This document shows, one piece after another, positions 46,516 to 58,021 of a stretch of 64,000 nucleotides of DNA (the stretch's first letter is position 1; every line of letters begins with the position of its first letter). The position numbers and the translations under genes were made by a program. The notes under the pieces are model-generated. The model ran no database searches. It saw only the letters and a list, made by a program, of their open reading frames with translations, and was not told the DNA's origin. The DNA comes from Laccaria trichodermophora (taxonomy: Eukaryota; Basidiomycota; Agaricomycetes; Agaricales; Hydnangiaceae), in the NCBI GenBank assembly GCA_018417955.1, contig JACTVC010000004.1, positions 1,302,001 through 1,366,000 of the forward strand, read 5' to 3'.

Positions 46516-49500
46516 CTACCCCGCCGTACTCGGCCCTTCAGGCAGAACAACGTCAACCGCCGTACAAGCCTCCAAAGCGCGTTTCCAAAGCTGATTCGCA
46601 CTGAGGGTCGCCCTATCCCCAACAATAATCAACGCAAGCCTTGCACGCGTCCACATAACGTTCAACCGCCTCGGATCGTCCAGAAACCCAACATCGCCAT
46701 CCACATTACACCGCACAGTCGAGAAAATGATGATATCGCTCTCCCGGCCCTGAAACGAGTCAATGGTGGACGAGGTGATGGTAGAGGGTAAGCGCCGACG
46801 TAGTGTCTGGATTTGTTTCGTGTATGGGGACAGTACGGTGACTTTCAAATCCTGCTCCTCCGACTTATCTTTCTCCTCCGACTTATCTTTCTCCTCCGAC
46901 TCATCTTTCTCCTCCGACTTATTCTCCTCCTCCTCCTCCGAGGACGGATTCTTGGGGGTACTCAAGAGCTTCAACACATGACGGACAACGTCGACTTGCC
47001 CTTCATTGCTCTTCGACCGATCGCCCAAATCCTCTTCCGAAGAGCACTGTATGAACACAGCTGGGATGACTTGACCGCCGTCACCAATGGGCCAAGGAAA
47101 CGAGGACTTCTTGAGCGCGTTCAAAGACTCTGCGCTGTTCGCGTCGCTCGTCTTCAATCGGCCTTCGTAGAACTCCCTGGAGGGGAACGCATTAAGTTCT
47201 TCTGGAGAGCGGTATTGGACGTCTAGCATCGTCTTGACCATCCCCTCCGGGATGTCGGGCTGGGAGTAGAGACGTTCCAGGAGGGAGATGTCAAATCGGA
47301 CGACTTTGGCCATGTTTTTGACTGTTGGCCGAAGCTGGACGCTATTCACAAGGTGGATTGGCGGAGAAAAAAAAGAGAAAGCAGTGGTGGACGAACTGAT
47401 CTCCAACCATCATCGCCCTCTTAATCCCCTTCACGAGAGGTATCAAAGCGCACGGCTCCGTTATCTGAGACGCCTCGTCGATAATAGCAATATCAAAGTC
47501 CACCTTTCTCAATATCCCCAGACCGGCGCCTACCCAAATTATTCATCTCCATCGGCATCACCCTGAGATATAAGACTCACCGGCGCACGTAGTAAACACC
47601 AAAACCGACCTCTCAACCCTCTCCTGCGCTTGCTTCACCAACCTACTATTCTGGTTCATATCCCCCCCGATCCTCGCGTCAATAGTGAAGTGCTGCAGGT
47701 CTTGGTTCACTTTAGATTGGTCCGTTGCTACGCGCAGAATTTGTTCCTCCCGGAGAAGTTGGTCTTGCTCGTTTATTTTTACGAACCGTTCTAGCACGTT
47801 ATCGACAGCTATATGTGGGGTTGAAGATTGATTGAATAAAAAGGGGGGCCAAAATACTTTACCATTATGCGTAGACGCCGTCATCAAAATTTTGGGTGTT
47901 GCAGGATAATATGTCTTGATTATGCTTCTCAAAATGTCGACGACCACTGTTGTCTTGCCTGTGCCTGCAACACTTTCTTTATTTCGGCCACTCAAGAAAA
48001 AAAAGGACCCATACCGGGAGGTCCCCAGATCAACGATAAGGGCGCAGCCCAAGATTGTACAGCCATCCTTTGGCTGTCATTAAGACCTGAATCATCACCT
48101 GGAGGTATCACCTCAACGGAAGGGACCTGTTCGCCCTCCGGCGCTTCCTCCTCGTCACCCGTGATAAAGCTGTAAAACAGGCACGCAGCTTGTTTTTGTT
48201 CCAGGAGGCGTAACAGTGCGTCCAACATAGCTCTCGAAGTTGCTGAGGAAGGGTACATCAAAGGGATGACGATAAGTTTTGAGAGCAGCACCGTGCGTAC
48301 CTATGCTCCCTGCGTTGAACACAACCCAGTCCATACGCTCCGTTTCGGGGGGAGCAGGCTGAAGAAGTTTGATCTTCAACTCGCCCTTCATAGCCTGAAC
48401 AACGAGTCCATCCAAAACAGGCGCGTCAATCCACCGATTCTCAGCCTTCGACGTCGCCTGGAGGCGGACATGAGAATGCAGCCTGATAGCCGTCTTCGCA
48501 TCGACGCGTAAAGTCGCCATCACATGCGTAGTATCATCCGCGATGAACGTGAGGTTAGTCTGAGAAGGTGGGTTTCTCTGTTTCCGCGGTCTCCCATCCT
48601 CGTTGCAGGGGCATTCGTCCGCTGCCTCTTCTGCTCGGTCAAAGACTACCCCCAGGGCATGTTTGTGTCCGTATTCCAATACCGGTGTTTGTGGACAATG
48701 AGCGAGTCGGATATCGTTCATAACTAGCAAAACCTCTTGAACAAGCTGTGACGAGCGCACAGACAACGCAGCCAACATGAGCATCTCAATGTATTCGTCT
48801 ATCGGTAATAGGGCGATGGACCCTGCTATTTTTTCCAAAGCGACGAGGGAAGCGATGCGGAGGTCATTCGCTGAGCGGATGATAGCTTGCACGATGGTAC
48901 GCGTCATTTGTTCGGTTTCGGGTGGTAGTTTGAGGGTTTCGTCGTTGGGGGGATATACCTTCAAGGCCGTGAAAACCAACGGAGGGTATCTATCAATCCA
49001 CTTGACAGCCAACCCTTCAGGGAAAGGCTTGAGTAAGAGGACGTAGTGGAAGACCAGTAATACTTCGTCTTCGGCGTGGTACATCAACCCGAAATCGAGA
49101 ATCTGATCAAGCTCTGGAAGCATTCTCCTGGCAAGAACGGCGTCCATGGTTTCCTGAGTGTGTTGCTTGAGCTTTTTCGAGGAAGGAAGACCTTGAGGAT
49201 CCCTTAGGGGATAGAACGCAGATTTTAACCAATCTGGTTCTTTCGACCAGTCGACATCCTTGAGATCATTCATGCGGTAAGGTGCCGACTGGCGCTGAAA
49301 TCGGCGCACATATTCTTCAGTTGGGACACTAGAATTAGTATTAGATGAAATCACATAGAAAGCACTGATTCTGTTCGACTTACTGTTGAAACCACAGGTC
49401 AAATAATTGGTGGGCTACACGGTCATGGTTGGATACCACATGCAATTCTATACCGATGAGAGGCGATCTGTTGACCCTTCCCAGTTGCTAAAGCCGGAGG

Positions 49501-52458
49501 AGTGAGTCCGAACAAGCCACGACGAAGCGAAAAACTAAAGGCTTGCCTGTTGAACTGTCTTTGAAATTTTTTGCAACGCAATGCTCGCGACGACTTCGGT
49601 CCCTAGTTGGCGATTGATAAAGACGAAAGTATCGCTTCTCTGCCTATTGTAAAGTTCCATTTTTGAATCGCTCAAGTGAAGCCTGTACCCGGCAGAGCAT
49701 GGGTGTTGGTGAGCGATCGTGGATGAGGAGTCCGGTAAGAAAGAGCAGACGACAACGTTATTGTTCACTTCGGGTTCTTCATCCCAAGGGATGTTCCCCT
49801 TCATAAAGATACCGACCGAAAATCGACGCTCTGTCTGTAAAACAAATTAACATCAAGGCCTGGGAAGGAAGGGAGAAATAATTATGACGTACTTGGATGA
49901 CGAGTAGTTTCCTCGTGTAATCTTGCGTAGCCATCCGCAGGTATTCAAAGAATGTAGTCAGCCCATTTTCCTTCGACGAGTATAAACGTTGTATGGAAAA
50001 GGGAGAGCTAAGAGACCGCGAATACAGGTCTTGAGGCGTTAAGATATCAGATTTGATCAGGGAATTCCACATGTACGGATAATCAATAGATGAGAGGGAA
50101 AGCGTCGTACTAACGGCATGTTTCTGCATCGCCGTAATGGCCGACCAGTCAATCTGCCCAAGGTAGGGACGAATGTCGAATCGATACTTCTGGGAAAGGC
50201 GGTAAGCGAGCTCGAAAAGCTCATATTCAGTAACCGCATGTTGAGTGCTTTTAAAGAGTTGGGATATTAGTTTCTGGCCTTCTTCGGCATCGAGAGAAGG
50301 AATTGAGGCGAGGTTGGTTTGCGATTGCACGAAATCGGTGGCGAATTTCCGCGCAGCTTGCTCCAGAAGGTCGATGATGAATGGTTCAGTTGGCTCCGGG
50401 GGTTTTGTTAGCCGATCGGGGATCTTGATGCCTGCGCCGTCCACGGACTGCGAATGTAGCGCGTTCAATTCCTGGCATTGGACAGATAGCGCCCCTTGTG
50501 GGCTGTAACGGGCCCATTTGTTGTGAAGGGCCGAGACTCTTGCGAGGCCGGCCCTATCCAAAAGATTAATTCTGGGAGATGAGCCCATAAGATCATGGGT
50601 ACTTACGCATTATACGAGGCAAAATGCACAGCTAGATCTTCCCTTGTTACTTTCTTGCTGATGCGCTCTTTATTCCCGGGATAATCGTAAGACTGGAAAC
50701 GAGCCGTGAGCAGTTGTTGAAAATGTCATGTTTGCGCACTTACCTCTGAGATACGGGGAGGTACAAGATCCTTATCCCAACAAACAAGAAACTCGTCGCC
50801 TGCCCTCTCATGTTAGTGCAAGGATATAATCATCACCCAAAAAAGTGGTCACCGTCAAGGTCACCGCCACTACTCATTGAAGGTGCTGCATGATGGCCGG
50901 GGCGTGCGACAGACGCAAAAACAAGGCAATCAACAAGGTGAGAAAGCTTGTCATTATGTACCGCTCGGAGCTTCAAGCAGTCACCTTGACGCACAATCTT
51001 TAAGTCAGTCGACAAAAGAGTTGAGCTCAATGAGCACATACCAGGATGGAGGCATGGGTTTCTCACGATGAGAACGTCTCCATGAATCGGGGTGGATGGT
51101 CCTTTTCGAGAAGCCATAATCCGGATATGGACTTCGCCTTCCTTGAGGACTTGAAACGGATCACAGACCCCAAAAAGACGACGTGACTCGCGGATGATCA
51201 TCCGAGACTTGAACTTTTCGCGCTCGTCCGTATATCTGGCTATCTCGCCTAGCTGCAGGCGCCGGATTTCCTTTGCCACGTCAGGGTCGTTGATCCCATT
51301 CAGCAGAACCTTCCCAGCTAGAGGATACTGGTCAATGCAGGAGAGAAAGTCGACGGCAGCGGTAGGGTCTTCTGTCGCGTTCCTCAACCACTTAAAATAT
51401 TCGTCTTGTTTGTTGAGCAGCTTTTCATTGGTAATCCCAAGGCAAGAGAGAAGGACGATGATGTCGTTGTTCAGCCGTCCGAATGTGTATGGCCTAGAGT
51501 GCCCAACGACAGAGAATGTGTGGTCCGTGGTCGTTGTGAACTTCTTCATGCTTTTGCGAAACTGGGCGAGATGTTTCCCCTCGGCGTCGAGTTGGGGATG
51601 CAACATCAGAACACCTTTGTATCCCAAGTATCTGGGTTGAAGAGTTAAGCGGTATATTGAGCTCAAGAGAGCCGTGACATACCTTATCTGGAAAACCGTG
51701 GGTGTGTACCTAACATTCCGAAAGGTGATTCGCTTAGCTTTGCTCAGAGCAATGGAGAGCCTCTTCGAGATCAGTCCACAACCATCGGAGAAGAGCTCGT
51801 CCCCATCTTGTATGTCCGGAATATCCGCTATATACTTTGGGTCGAGACGATAGTCGATCTGTGCAGACGAGAACAACAGGCCAATCCTTTTTGCGCCTAC
51901 ATAGATGCGTTTTCGGTAGAATGGAAAGCGAAAGACAAGGTGCTACTCACGTTTGGCGATGTTCATAATCCTCCCGAAATCTCCTAACTGGTAAATCCTA
52001 TCGTCCAACTCTTTGTCGTTGTTAGCTTGCCTCAAAAAGCAGGAGCGTCCGCGCTGGAAGTTGATGTCATTTTCAAAAGCTGATTAACGGACCAGCAAAC
52101 GCACCAGTTGACTGTTGCTATGATGATAGAATCGATATTGTATATCGTTCAAGAAGAACCCCGCCTTGAGCAATCGAGCAATGTACTCTCCCGAAACTCG
52201 TGGTGGGTGATCTGGAAACCGGAATTCCTTCCCAAAAGAGAGCAAGATGAATTTGGATGGGTCATCGGAGTGGATGACGCGATTTGACGGAAATTGCTCG
52301 ATGCGTAGGGTGATAGCATCAGTGGAGAAGGAGACGACTTTGCCGTATGTGATGCCCTCCCTGGCGCGTTTTGGTGGTAAAAGAGACTCGTGTGGGACGT
52401 TGAATCGCCAGGCATCATCGTCCATTTGGGGAGTATTTCGAAGGATGGTGGGTGCCAT
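46516..52458 (-). CDS. Fused cellular RNA-dependent RNA polymerase and UPF1-like SF1 helicase
   Basis: Sixteen exons on the minus strand join with consistent phase into about 1716 aa. Exons: 52458-52105, 52053-51951, 51896-51683, 51631-51042, 50984-50853, 50799-50744, 50692-50607, 50571-49893, 49834-49547, 49487-49384, 49328-48301, 48242-48015, 47964-47863, 47808-47581, 47529-47397, 47341-46516. RdRP part: RGRSCFLRQ, FQIRYLGYKGVLMLHP, HPGDCLKLRAV (about 419-429) and the catalytic GGDLDGDEFLVCWD, with DLDGD at 462-466. LSVQCQELNALHSQSVD follows. The chain runs on through GRVNRSPLIGIELHVVSN and a middle region to the helicase: Walker A GPPGTGKT (about 1285-1292), DEAS (about 1415-1418), TIDSFQGRESD and NVMWTRARLALIIVGD. 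The start is uncertain; an in-frame ATG at 52557 would add 33 aa. A likely role is making double-stranded RNA for silencing, with the helicase clearing the template. Confidence 0.85.
46855..46930 (+). repeat. 18-bp tandem repeat inside the helicase part
   Basis: About four copies of CTCCTCCGACTTATCTTT. On the coding strand they encode the hexapeptide SEEKDK/SEEKDE repeated between helicase motifs. It makes a charged loop in domain 2 and is likely variable in length between strains. Confidence 0.8.
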
Positions 52459-52619
52459 GGCGGTGGTTGGGATATTGGCTGATACGATAGGCGCCTGCTG
52501 TGGCGATTGAAAGATCCAGCCACAGAAGCCGTGTGACGAGCGTTTATACTTAATCATCAAGAAGCGATGCCGTAAGGCCTTCCCTCCATCGCAGGCCCTT
52601 CCACCACCGACTCTCAACG

Positions 52620-53259
52620 ATGGAGCGAGGGCAGCGGAAACCGACCAAATCTGTTTATGTTGTTGGGCCTTCGGTAAGGATCCATCTTGACTTGATGTGG
52701 ACCGATAAACTTGACGTGAAAGCAGTCAACTGGAAAGACGACATTGTGCAACGCCCTTGCCAAAAAGCTCAACTTGACTGGGACTGCGTACGTGACAGAA
52801 GTAGCGCGTCATGTTATGAAGTCAAAGGGTTATACGAGAGACGACATTGGGTCTCTCAAAATGCAGGAAGATATATTGAATGCGCATCTCGACCTCGAGG
52901 ACACGAAGGAAAACTCCAGCGCTATCCGACTTTGGGACAGATCAGCGATAGACGCAATTGTGTATGCCATATTAACCTCACCGAACGACGAAGAAGCCCG
53001 AAGACGCCAGGAGTATCTCACTTGTTCGGCGAAATTTCAACAAGTACTCCGACATTACCGCCAATCTACGTTCATTCTCCTCAAGCCTGTCGAGGAGTGG
53101 CTCGTCGATGACGGCGTTCGTTCGATGGATAACCAAACGGAATGTCTCCTGATATATAGGAAGCTATTGTCCGAGCTGGGGATCAGCCATCGAGAAATTG
53201 GGCCTGAGATGAAGGACTTGGCAGAAAGAGTGGGATTTACAATGTTGGCAAAGCTGTGA
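52620..53259 (+). CDS. Small P-loop NTPase (AAA_28/NadR-like kinase)
   Basis: Two exons (52620-52673, 52726-53259) with a 52-bp phase-0 intron give 195 aa. The intron splits the P-loop: exon 1 ends VYVVGPS and exon 2 starts STGKTTLCNALAKKL. Other motifs are YVTEVARHVMKSKGY and IRLWDRSAIDAIVYAI, typical of the NadR/AAA_28 kinase-like group, and FILLKPVEEWLVDDGVRS. The substrate is unknown; relatives act on nucleotides or nicotinamide riboside. The start lies only about 160 bp from the RdRP-helicase start on the other strand, so a shared promoter region is likely. Confidence 0.75.
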
Positions 53260-54740
53260 TTACCGGTACTTACATAGGATGAAGTATACCGTCGATTACC
53301 ATCTTCGAGGTACCTTTGAATACTGTAGAATTTGTGGAAGATACGGACAAACATAGCGGTTGGAATGAAAAGTGTTGGCCGTACATGCCGCCAAACATTG
53401 AACTCGAACCACCACCTCGTTCTTCTAAGGTCGACATAAATGCCATTTTGACGCCCTCCCAACGCTATCCTAATCGTCTATTAAAACACAGACGCGTTTT
53501 TTAGACCCATGACACCAAAACGCGAATCAAGAGATGACGAGGAGTGGGCTGTCGGACGTCTTCACATAATCTTGGTTTTGTGGCCTCCTCGCAACCTACT
53601 TCCATGCTCTCGTGTAAAGGATCTTCGGACCAGAAAGCGGCCGATCTAAGCATTTGACGACACTCTCAATCAGTCGGTTGATCATTCGGAACCTGGTTGT
53701 TCCGGCAAGAGGCAGAAGCGAGGGTGTGCTGAGCCGCCTACGTACGCTCACCTTGAGAAACAATTGGGGAAACTTCGGAGTCACTTCTGGAGCGGGTTAG
53801 AAGGTGAGTCACTTGAAAGCTGAACATTCCAAACCAGCCTCTAACATTCTCGTCTAGTGGTTCTCAGTGGTTTTAAGTGAGTCTGTGGGACTGCCAGGCT
53901 TCTCTCCAGTGACACGCTTAGGATCGTTCTCGGCCCAGGTCAGACGTCCGCTGAGATAGAGCATCACTTTGGCGGTCTAACAAACCACTTTTGGAGCTGC
54001 CGGCACGAATTAGGCTTCACTAGCTTCACTACCCGAGCTCTCCGTCCTCAAGACGACATCATGCTCTCAGAACAGTTTTAGATCGGGATGGCAGGCCTCA
54101 TTTGAGCACGACAAGGGTGCCCACACCGTTATAGATATATCTGGTTGACCGACCAACAGGTGAGGTACCTTTCCGTACTTCTCATGCATGATTCAGTGAC
54201 TGACACATCACCTGCAGAAAAGCGAGCTATCTAAGGGCAAGCAAATGCGGGAGTTCCTGCTTTTCTTGCCAAGATTGCTTTACACCTGCTGGAGGGTCAA
54301 CGTTTGCCTTATCGCAGGCATAACCCCCTTTCACCAAACGACCTCGTCTTGTTTCCTTAATTGTTCGATGGAACCCTTGGCAATACTGTTCTGAAGCTTT
54401 GATGCAACAATTCAATTCTAAACTCAAAGAGCACCCTCATCAAACCCTCACTGCCAGATATAAGGCACTATAGTACAGGTACGCGCGCACGTCAAGTTTG
54501 GCATGTCTTGCTTGCTGATAACCAGCCAGATTTGACGCAACCGGCGTGAGCCTCTGTTACCCAAAAGCACAACCTTATCGTAAAGTATCTTGAGCTCCGG
54601 CAATGGTTATAAACATCTTCAAGGGCGCTCCAATACTGAGTAGAGAACTTTACTTTTGCGGCTTGTTTGGAGCTCATTTTATATCAGTCACAGTACGTTA
54701 CATCAGACGTCACATGTGAGGACATGTGTTAGACACTATC
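53260..54740. other. Gap without recognised gene
   Basis: Short frames on both strands show no family motif, splice-consistent structure, tRNA or repeat that I can support. The first 250 bp are probably the 3' UTR of the P-loop NTPase gene. Confidence 0.45.
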
Positions 54741-55977
54741 ATGTATACAACAATGCCAGATTTACCCCCTGAAAGTGATGCCCCCGCATACGAATTCCCC
54801 AAGGGCTCATCTATGGCTCCTGAAACCGGTAAGTAGTCGCTCTCATTATCCGACGAAGTGCGTCATGAACTTGCGAGGTGAAGATGGTCCCAATACCGAG
54901 AGCGCTACGAACACAACCGAAGCAAACGGCGTATTTACTGCAAGTCAGCAGTGACACTTCTCTCGTGGAGTTCTGAGTACCTGATTCATCGAAAAATGGC
55001 AGGCACAAATGTCAATATTACTGTCAACGACCTCTCTGGCTCGTCTTTGCAGGATTTACAAAACCTCTTGTGAGTGCTGTTCTCCCTCTTCGTAAACAAT
55101 ACCATCATCCTTTCTCAGCACACCTAATGGAGAGAAAAATCTAGTGATATATGTAGGACATCCTCAGGTAGTTATTCAATTCAAGACCTCTAACTTAACA
55201 ACCTAACGATGGAATGGAAGATCACGAGCACCTCTCCTCTCGATTTCAATCTCGGCATGCCTTTTGACATGGGTGGCTTCCCCAACGGATACTTTCGCAT
55301 TCGTGCTGCTGGAACTAAACACTACTGGGCGCTGCACGGCGGCGACAGTAGCAAGGATGGAAATGTAATATGTCTGTACGAATGTGGTGATAGGAACCAT
55401 GCGAGAGTGCGTCGTCTTAAGATGTTTTACATCACTCCCTTACCTGATTTTCAAATTTTCAAGCGCTTTTTTATGAACTCACGGGGGGAATTATGTACCG
55501 ACAGCACCCACATTGATGTAATGGGTAAGAGAAACAAGCTTCCTAATTCACCCCCTTCAATCGTCTCATAAGTTGTCAGATAACACTTTGATTGCCTCCC
55601 ATGAGCGTCCTCCAACATTTCCATGGCCAAACCCATGGTCCCATAAACTGGCGACATTCTGTTATTCAAAGGAAACTAGAATGATTAGCGTCAAGCTATA
55701 TGCTGACCCATTTATATCCAACCAGTGGCCACGCCTCGATCAAGAATGGAAGGATAAAGAATATGTTATCGCAGCAAGGCCTCCTACGGCGACGAGAACC
55801 CGCCGCGCAGAGGAAATATCTAGATGGGCCCCGAAACCGGGTCCGTATCGGTGGACCGACCGAACGGATAGCTTGAAAGCGAATGCATGGGATGCTGTAG
55901 GGGTCGAGGAAAAGGCTGAAATGATGAAGCTGGAAGACATAAACAGGATTAGATGGGAGATCGAACAATTTCAGTGA
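54741..55977 (+). CDS. Beta-trefoil (ricin-B-type) lectin-like protein
   Basis: Six exons (54741-54828, 55003-55069, 55119-55167, 55221-55406, 55464-55524, 55580-55977) in phase give 282 aa. The N-terminus is short and acidic with NVNITVNDLSGSSLQDLQNL. The middle has the look of a beta-trefoil: GYFRIRAAGTKHYWALHGGD, GNVICLYECGDRNH, GELCTDSTHIDVMDN and SHKLATFCYSKE, with Q/N-x-W-like turns partly kept. The C-terminal 90 residues are charged and helical and end IRWEIEQFQ. There is no signal peptide. Sugar binding is plausible from the fold only. A simpler model starting at 55209 is possible. The intron at 55168-55220 carries a good branch-like CTAAC and favours the longer one. Confidence 0.6.
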
Positions 55978-56284
55978 GGTCTACTGCAATAACACCGAAT
56001 GATGATCGATAATATATCATGCTGAGTTTGACCACATAAAAGACACCACGAAGGTTGTGAATTCTTGCTTCATTTGTTAGAGATTATCATTGTGTCAGGG
56101 AGCACGCACCCCATGTCCTAGAGTTCGGCCAAGGGGTGACGTGCAATTCTCATTTGCAAATACGAAAAGGAGAGTTGGTCACTGGCAGAGGGAGAAACCA
56201 AGAAATCCGATTATTCCCTGCTGGCAGGCCAGGTCGTTTGGCATAGCAAGTTTAGCTGAATCGAAATAAGAGGCTATCTGGTTT

Positions 56285-56542
56285 CTAAGTTCCTGTCGCC
56301 CCTCTTCCTCGCTTGGTTGAAGGGTCCGCAAGATTCGCTGCCTTGGTAGAGGACTTCGCGCCAACAGCTTTCTTGGAGCCAACTACCTTACTAGCAGATT
56401 TGGGAATGCGGGCACTAGCGATTTTCTTAGACCCTGCACGGTTTTCTCCCTTAGTAAGAGCCTTCGCGCCACCTACCTTCTTCGAAGCCGCTCCCTTGAT
56501 GGTAATTAACGGGTATGCCATGTACTGTACTATTTCGACCAA
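56285..56542 (-). other. Lys/Ala-rich open frame beside a MITE, doubtful gene
   Basis: The frame reads ASKKVGGAKALTKGENRAG, then KSASKVVGSKKAVGAKSSTK, with repeated SKK-x-GAK units like a histone-H1 or HMG tail. Its first codons (VEIVQY) come from the left terminal repeat of the adjoining MITE; an internal ATG lies just inside. It could be the remains of a nuclear basic protein. No partner exon was found with confidence. Confidence 0.25.
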
Positions 56543-56674
56543 GTGTTCACGTCACACGTCACATCGACAAAAAAACTATTTTTTTTTATTCGTCTTAAAT
56601 CAAAAGAAAATTTTTCGGCCATCTCGGCGTGAAAATTTTCCTAAAATCGTCAACACTTGGTCGAAATGGTACAG
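56525..56674. mobile_element. 150-bp MITE with inverted terminal repeats and TA duplication
   Basis: The left end CTGTACTATTTCGACCAAGT and the reverse complement of the right end, CTGTACCATTTCGACCAAGT, match over about 27 bases with two or three differences. Each end is flanked by TA (56523-56524 and 56675-56676), the target of Tc1/mariner-type transposases. The interior is AT-rich and encodes nothing. A degenerate relative lies at 25788. Confidence 0.8.
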
Positions 56675-56911
56675 TATACGCTTGATATCTGCATAAAAAA
56701 TGGTGGAGGTACGAGCATTGCAAGCAATGATTTACAGGCCATTTTTGAATTTTGATGCTGAGAAGTGGTACCAGACGAGCTGAGCCAGCATTTTCATTTT
56801 GCGGCTTTTTCGAACCATTTCCTCGTAGTGCGACGAGGCAACAAATAAACCCAAATATAATTACCATTCCAACATCAACATCATGATGTTGCCACCTCTC
56901 ATCTCAACGCC

Positions 56912-57530
56912 ATGGACATCATCAAGGCTTACGGGTTTCCCATGAATGAGATCTGGATGGTTCAGGAATGCGTCAGACTGGGATTCTCCAACCCAGAAGA
57001 CGATGTCTATACGGAAGAGTTCGATGTTGAACCTGTCTTTGAAGCGATCAGGGAACGGAGTGGCATCCAAGGGCTCCACATGAATTGCGTTTACGTCGGT
57101 GACGGGCCCAACATACTCTTCTGGGAAATTCCATACCAGGTTTGGAAGGCACCTCGCACCCCGAAATTGGAGCGTCGTCTGGAAGAGTTCCTACAGCTGG
57201 CAAACCTTCCTCCAATGAGACCCACCATGTATGCTTCAATGGACGGAGACTTGCCGAAGATCTTGCGAGGGTTGAAACAAGCGCCACCTTGGATAGAAAG
57301 GCTGAGGGTAGAGAACTTTCCCCTGTATCGGCCGCGCAGTGTATGTTTTCATTTTGCTTGTGCTCTTGCCGCTCTCAACTCACCATGTCAAACTAGCATC
57401 ATCTTTTTACAAAGCAAGACAGATACCCTGCACGTACTACTACTGCACACGTCCAAAAGTGGTTTTATGGACCACCAGTGCCCTACCTCAGCGGACGACT
57501 TACACCGACAAACTCAAAGCATTTTCCTAA
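56912..57530 (+). CDS. Hypothetical protein
   Basis: Two exons (56912-57338 and 57397-57530) with a 58-bp phase-1 intron give 186 aa. It starts MDIIKAYGFPMNEIWMVQEC and contains DVEPVFEAIRERSGIQGLHM and FLQLANLPPMRPTMYASMDG. No domain, signal peptide or membrane helix is recognised. The unspliced frame also stays open to 57535, so the C-terminus is less sure than exon 1. Codon use is ordinary for the window. Confidence 0.5.
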
Positions 57531-58021
57531 TGTAGACGTTTGTCTCTTTATCTTGGGCAGAATGACTGGTCGGCTATTGGGCAACTTGGCAGAGTCATGT
57601 CATTACTACGTAACTATCCCTCTCATCTGTAGAGTGTTACTTTTGTTTTCAAAATTTCCGTATTAGTTTGTAGAATATGGAGACGAGGTCGGCTTCCAGG
57701 ACTGGATGTTTAGGTGCAAAAGATACAGTGTATCGCGTCGTATGAGTAACAGTGTCGGACACATAGTATACAAAAGATCGAGCTTGCATGACGGCTCTTC
57801 ATGGAGAGGCGCGTTGATTGCAAGCTGAGGAAACATTGATTACGGCAAAACAGGGTACATGGCATGCTTGTAGAAAAATCATAATCTCGTGCTTAGCCTT
57901 GTGCACTTCCATGGAGTTTCTCACGACTGCCAACGTTATGTAACGTCATTGCGAGCGGCAATGATTGCCACTTTCCTCTTTTCGCCTACTACTCACTTAC
58001 TTTCACGACCTACGACGACTC
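57531..58021. other. Intergenic gap, upstream of the kinase gene
   Basis: No gene is supported. It presumably holds the promoter of the MLKL-like kinase gene; no clear TATA or operator can be named. Confidence 0.45.

Noticed and set aside
46813..47226. Plus-strand Leu-rich repeat frame
   Set aside because: It is the complement of the SEEKDK coding repeat in the helicase.
46516..52458. Viral origin of the RNA polymerase
   Set aside because: The DLDGD active site, HPGD motif and many spliceosomal introns are those of cellular eukaryotic RdRPs, not of RNA viruses.
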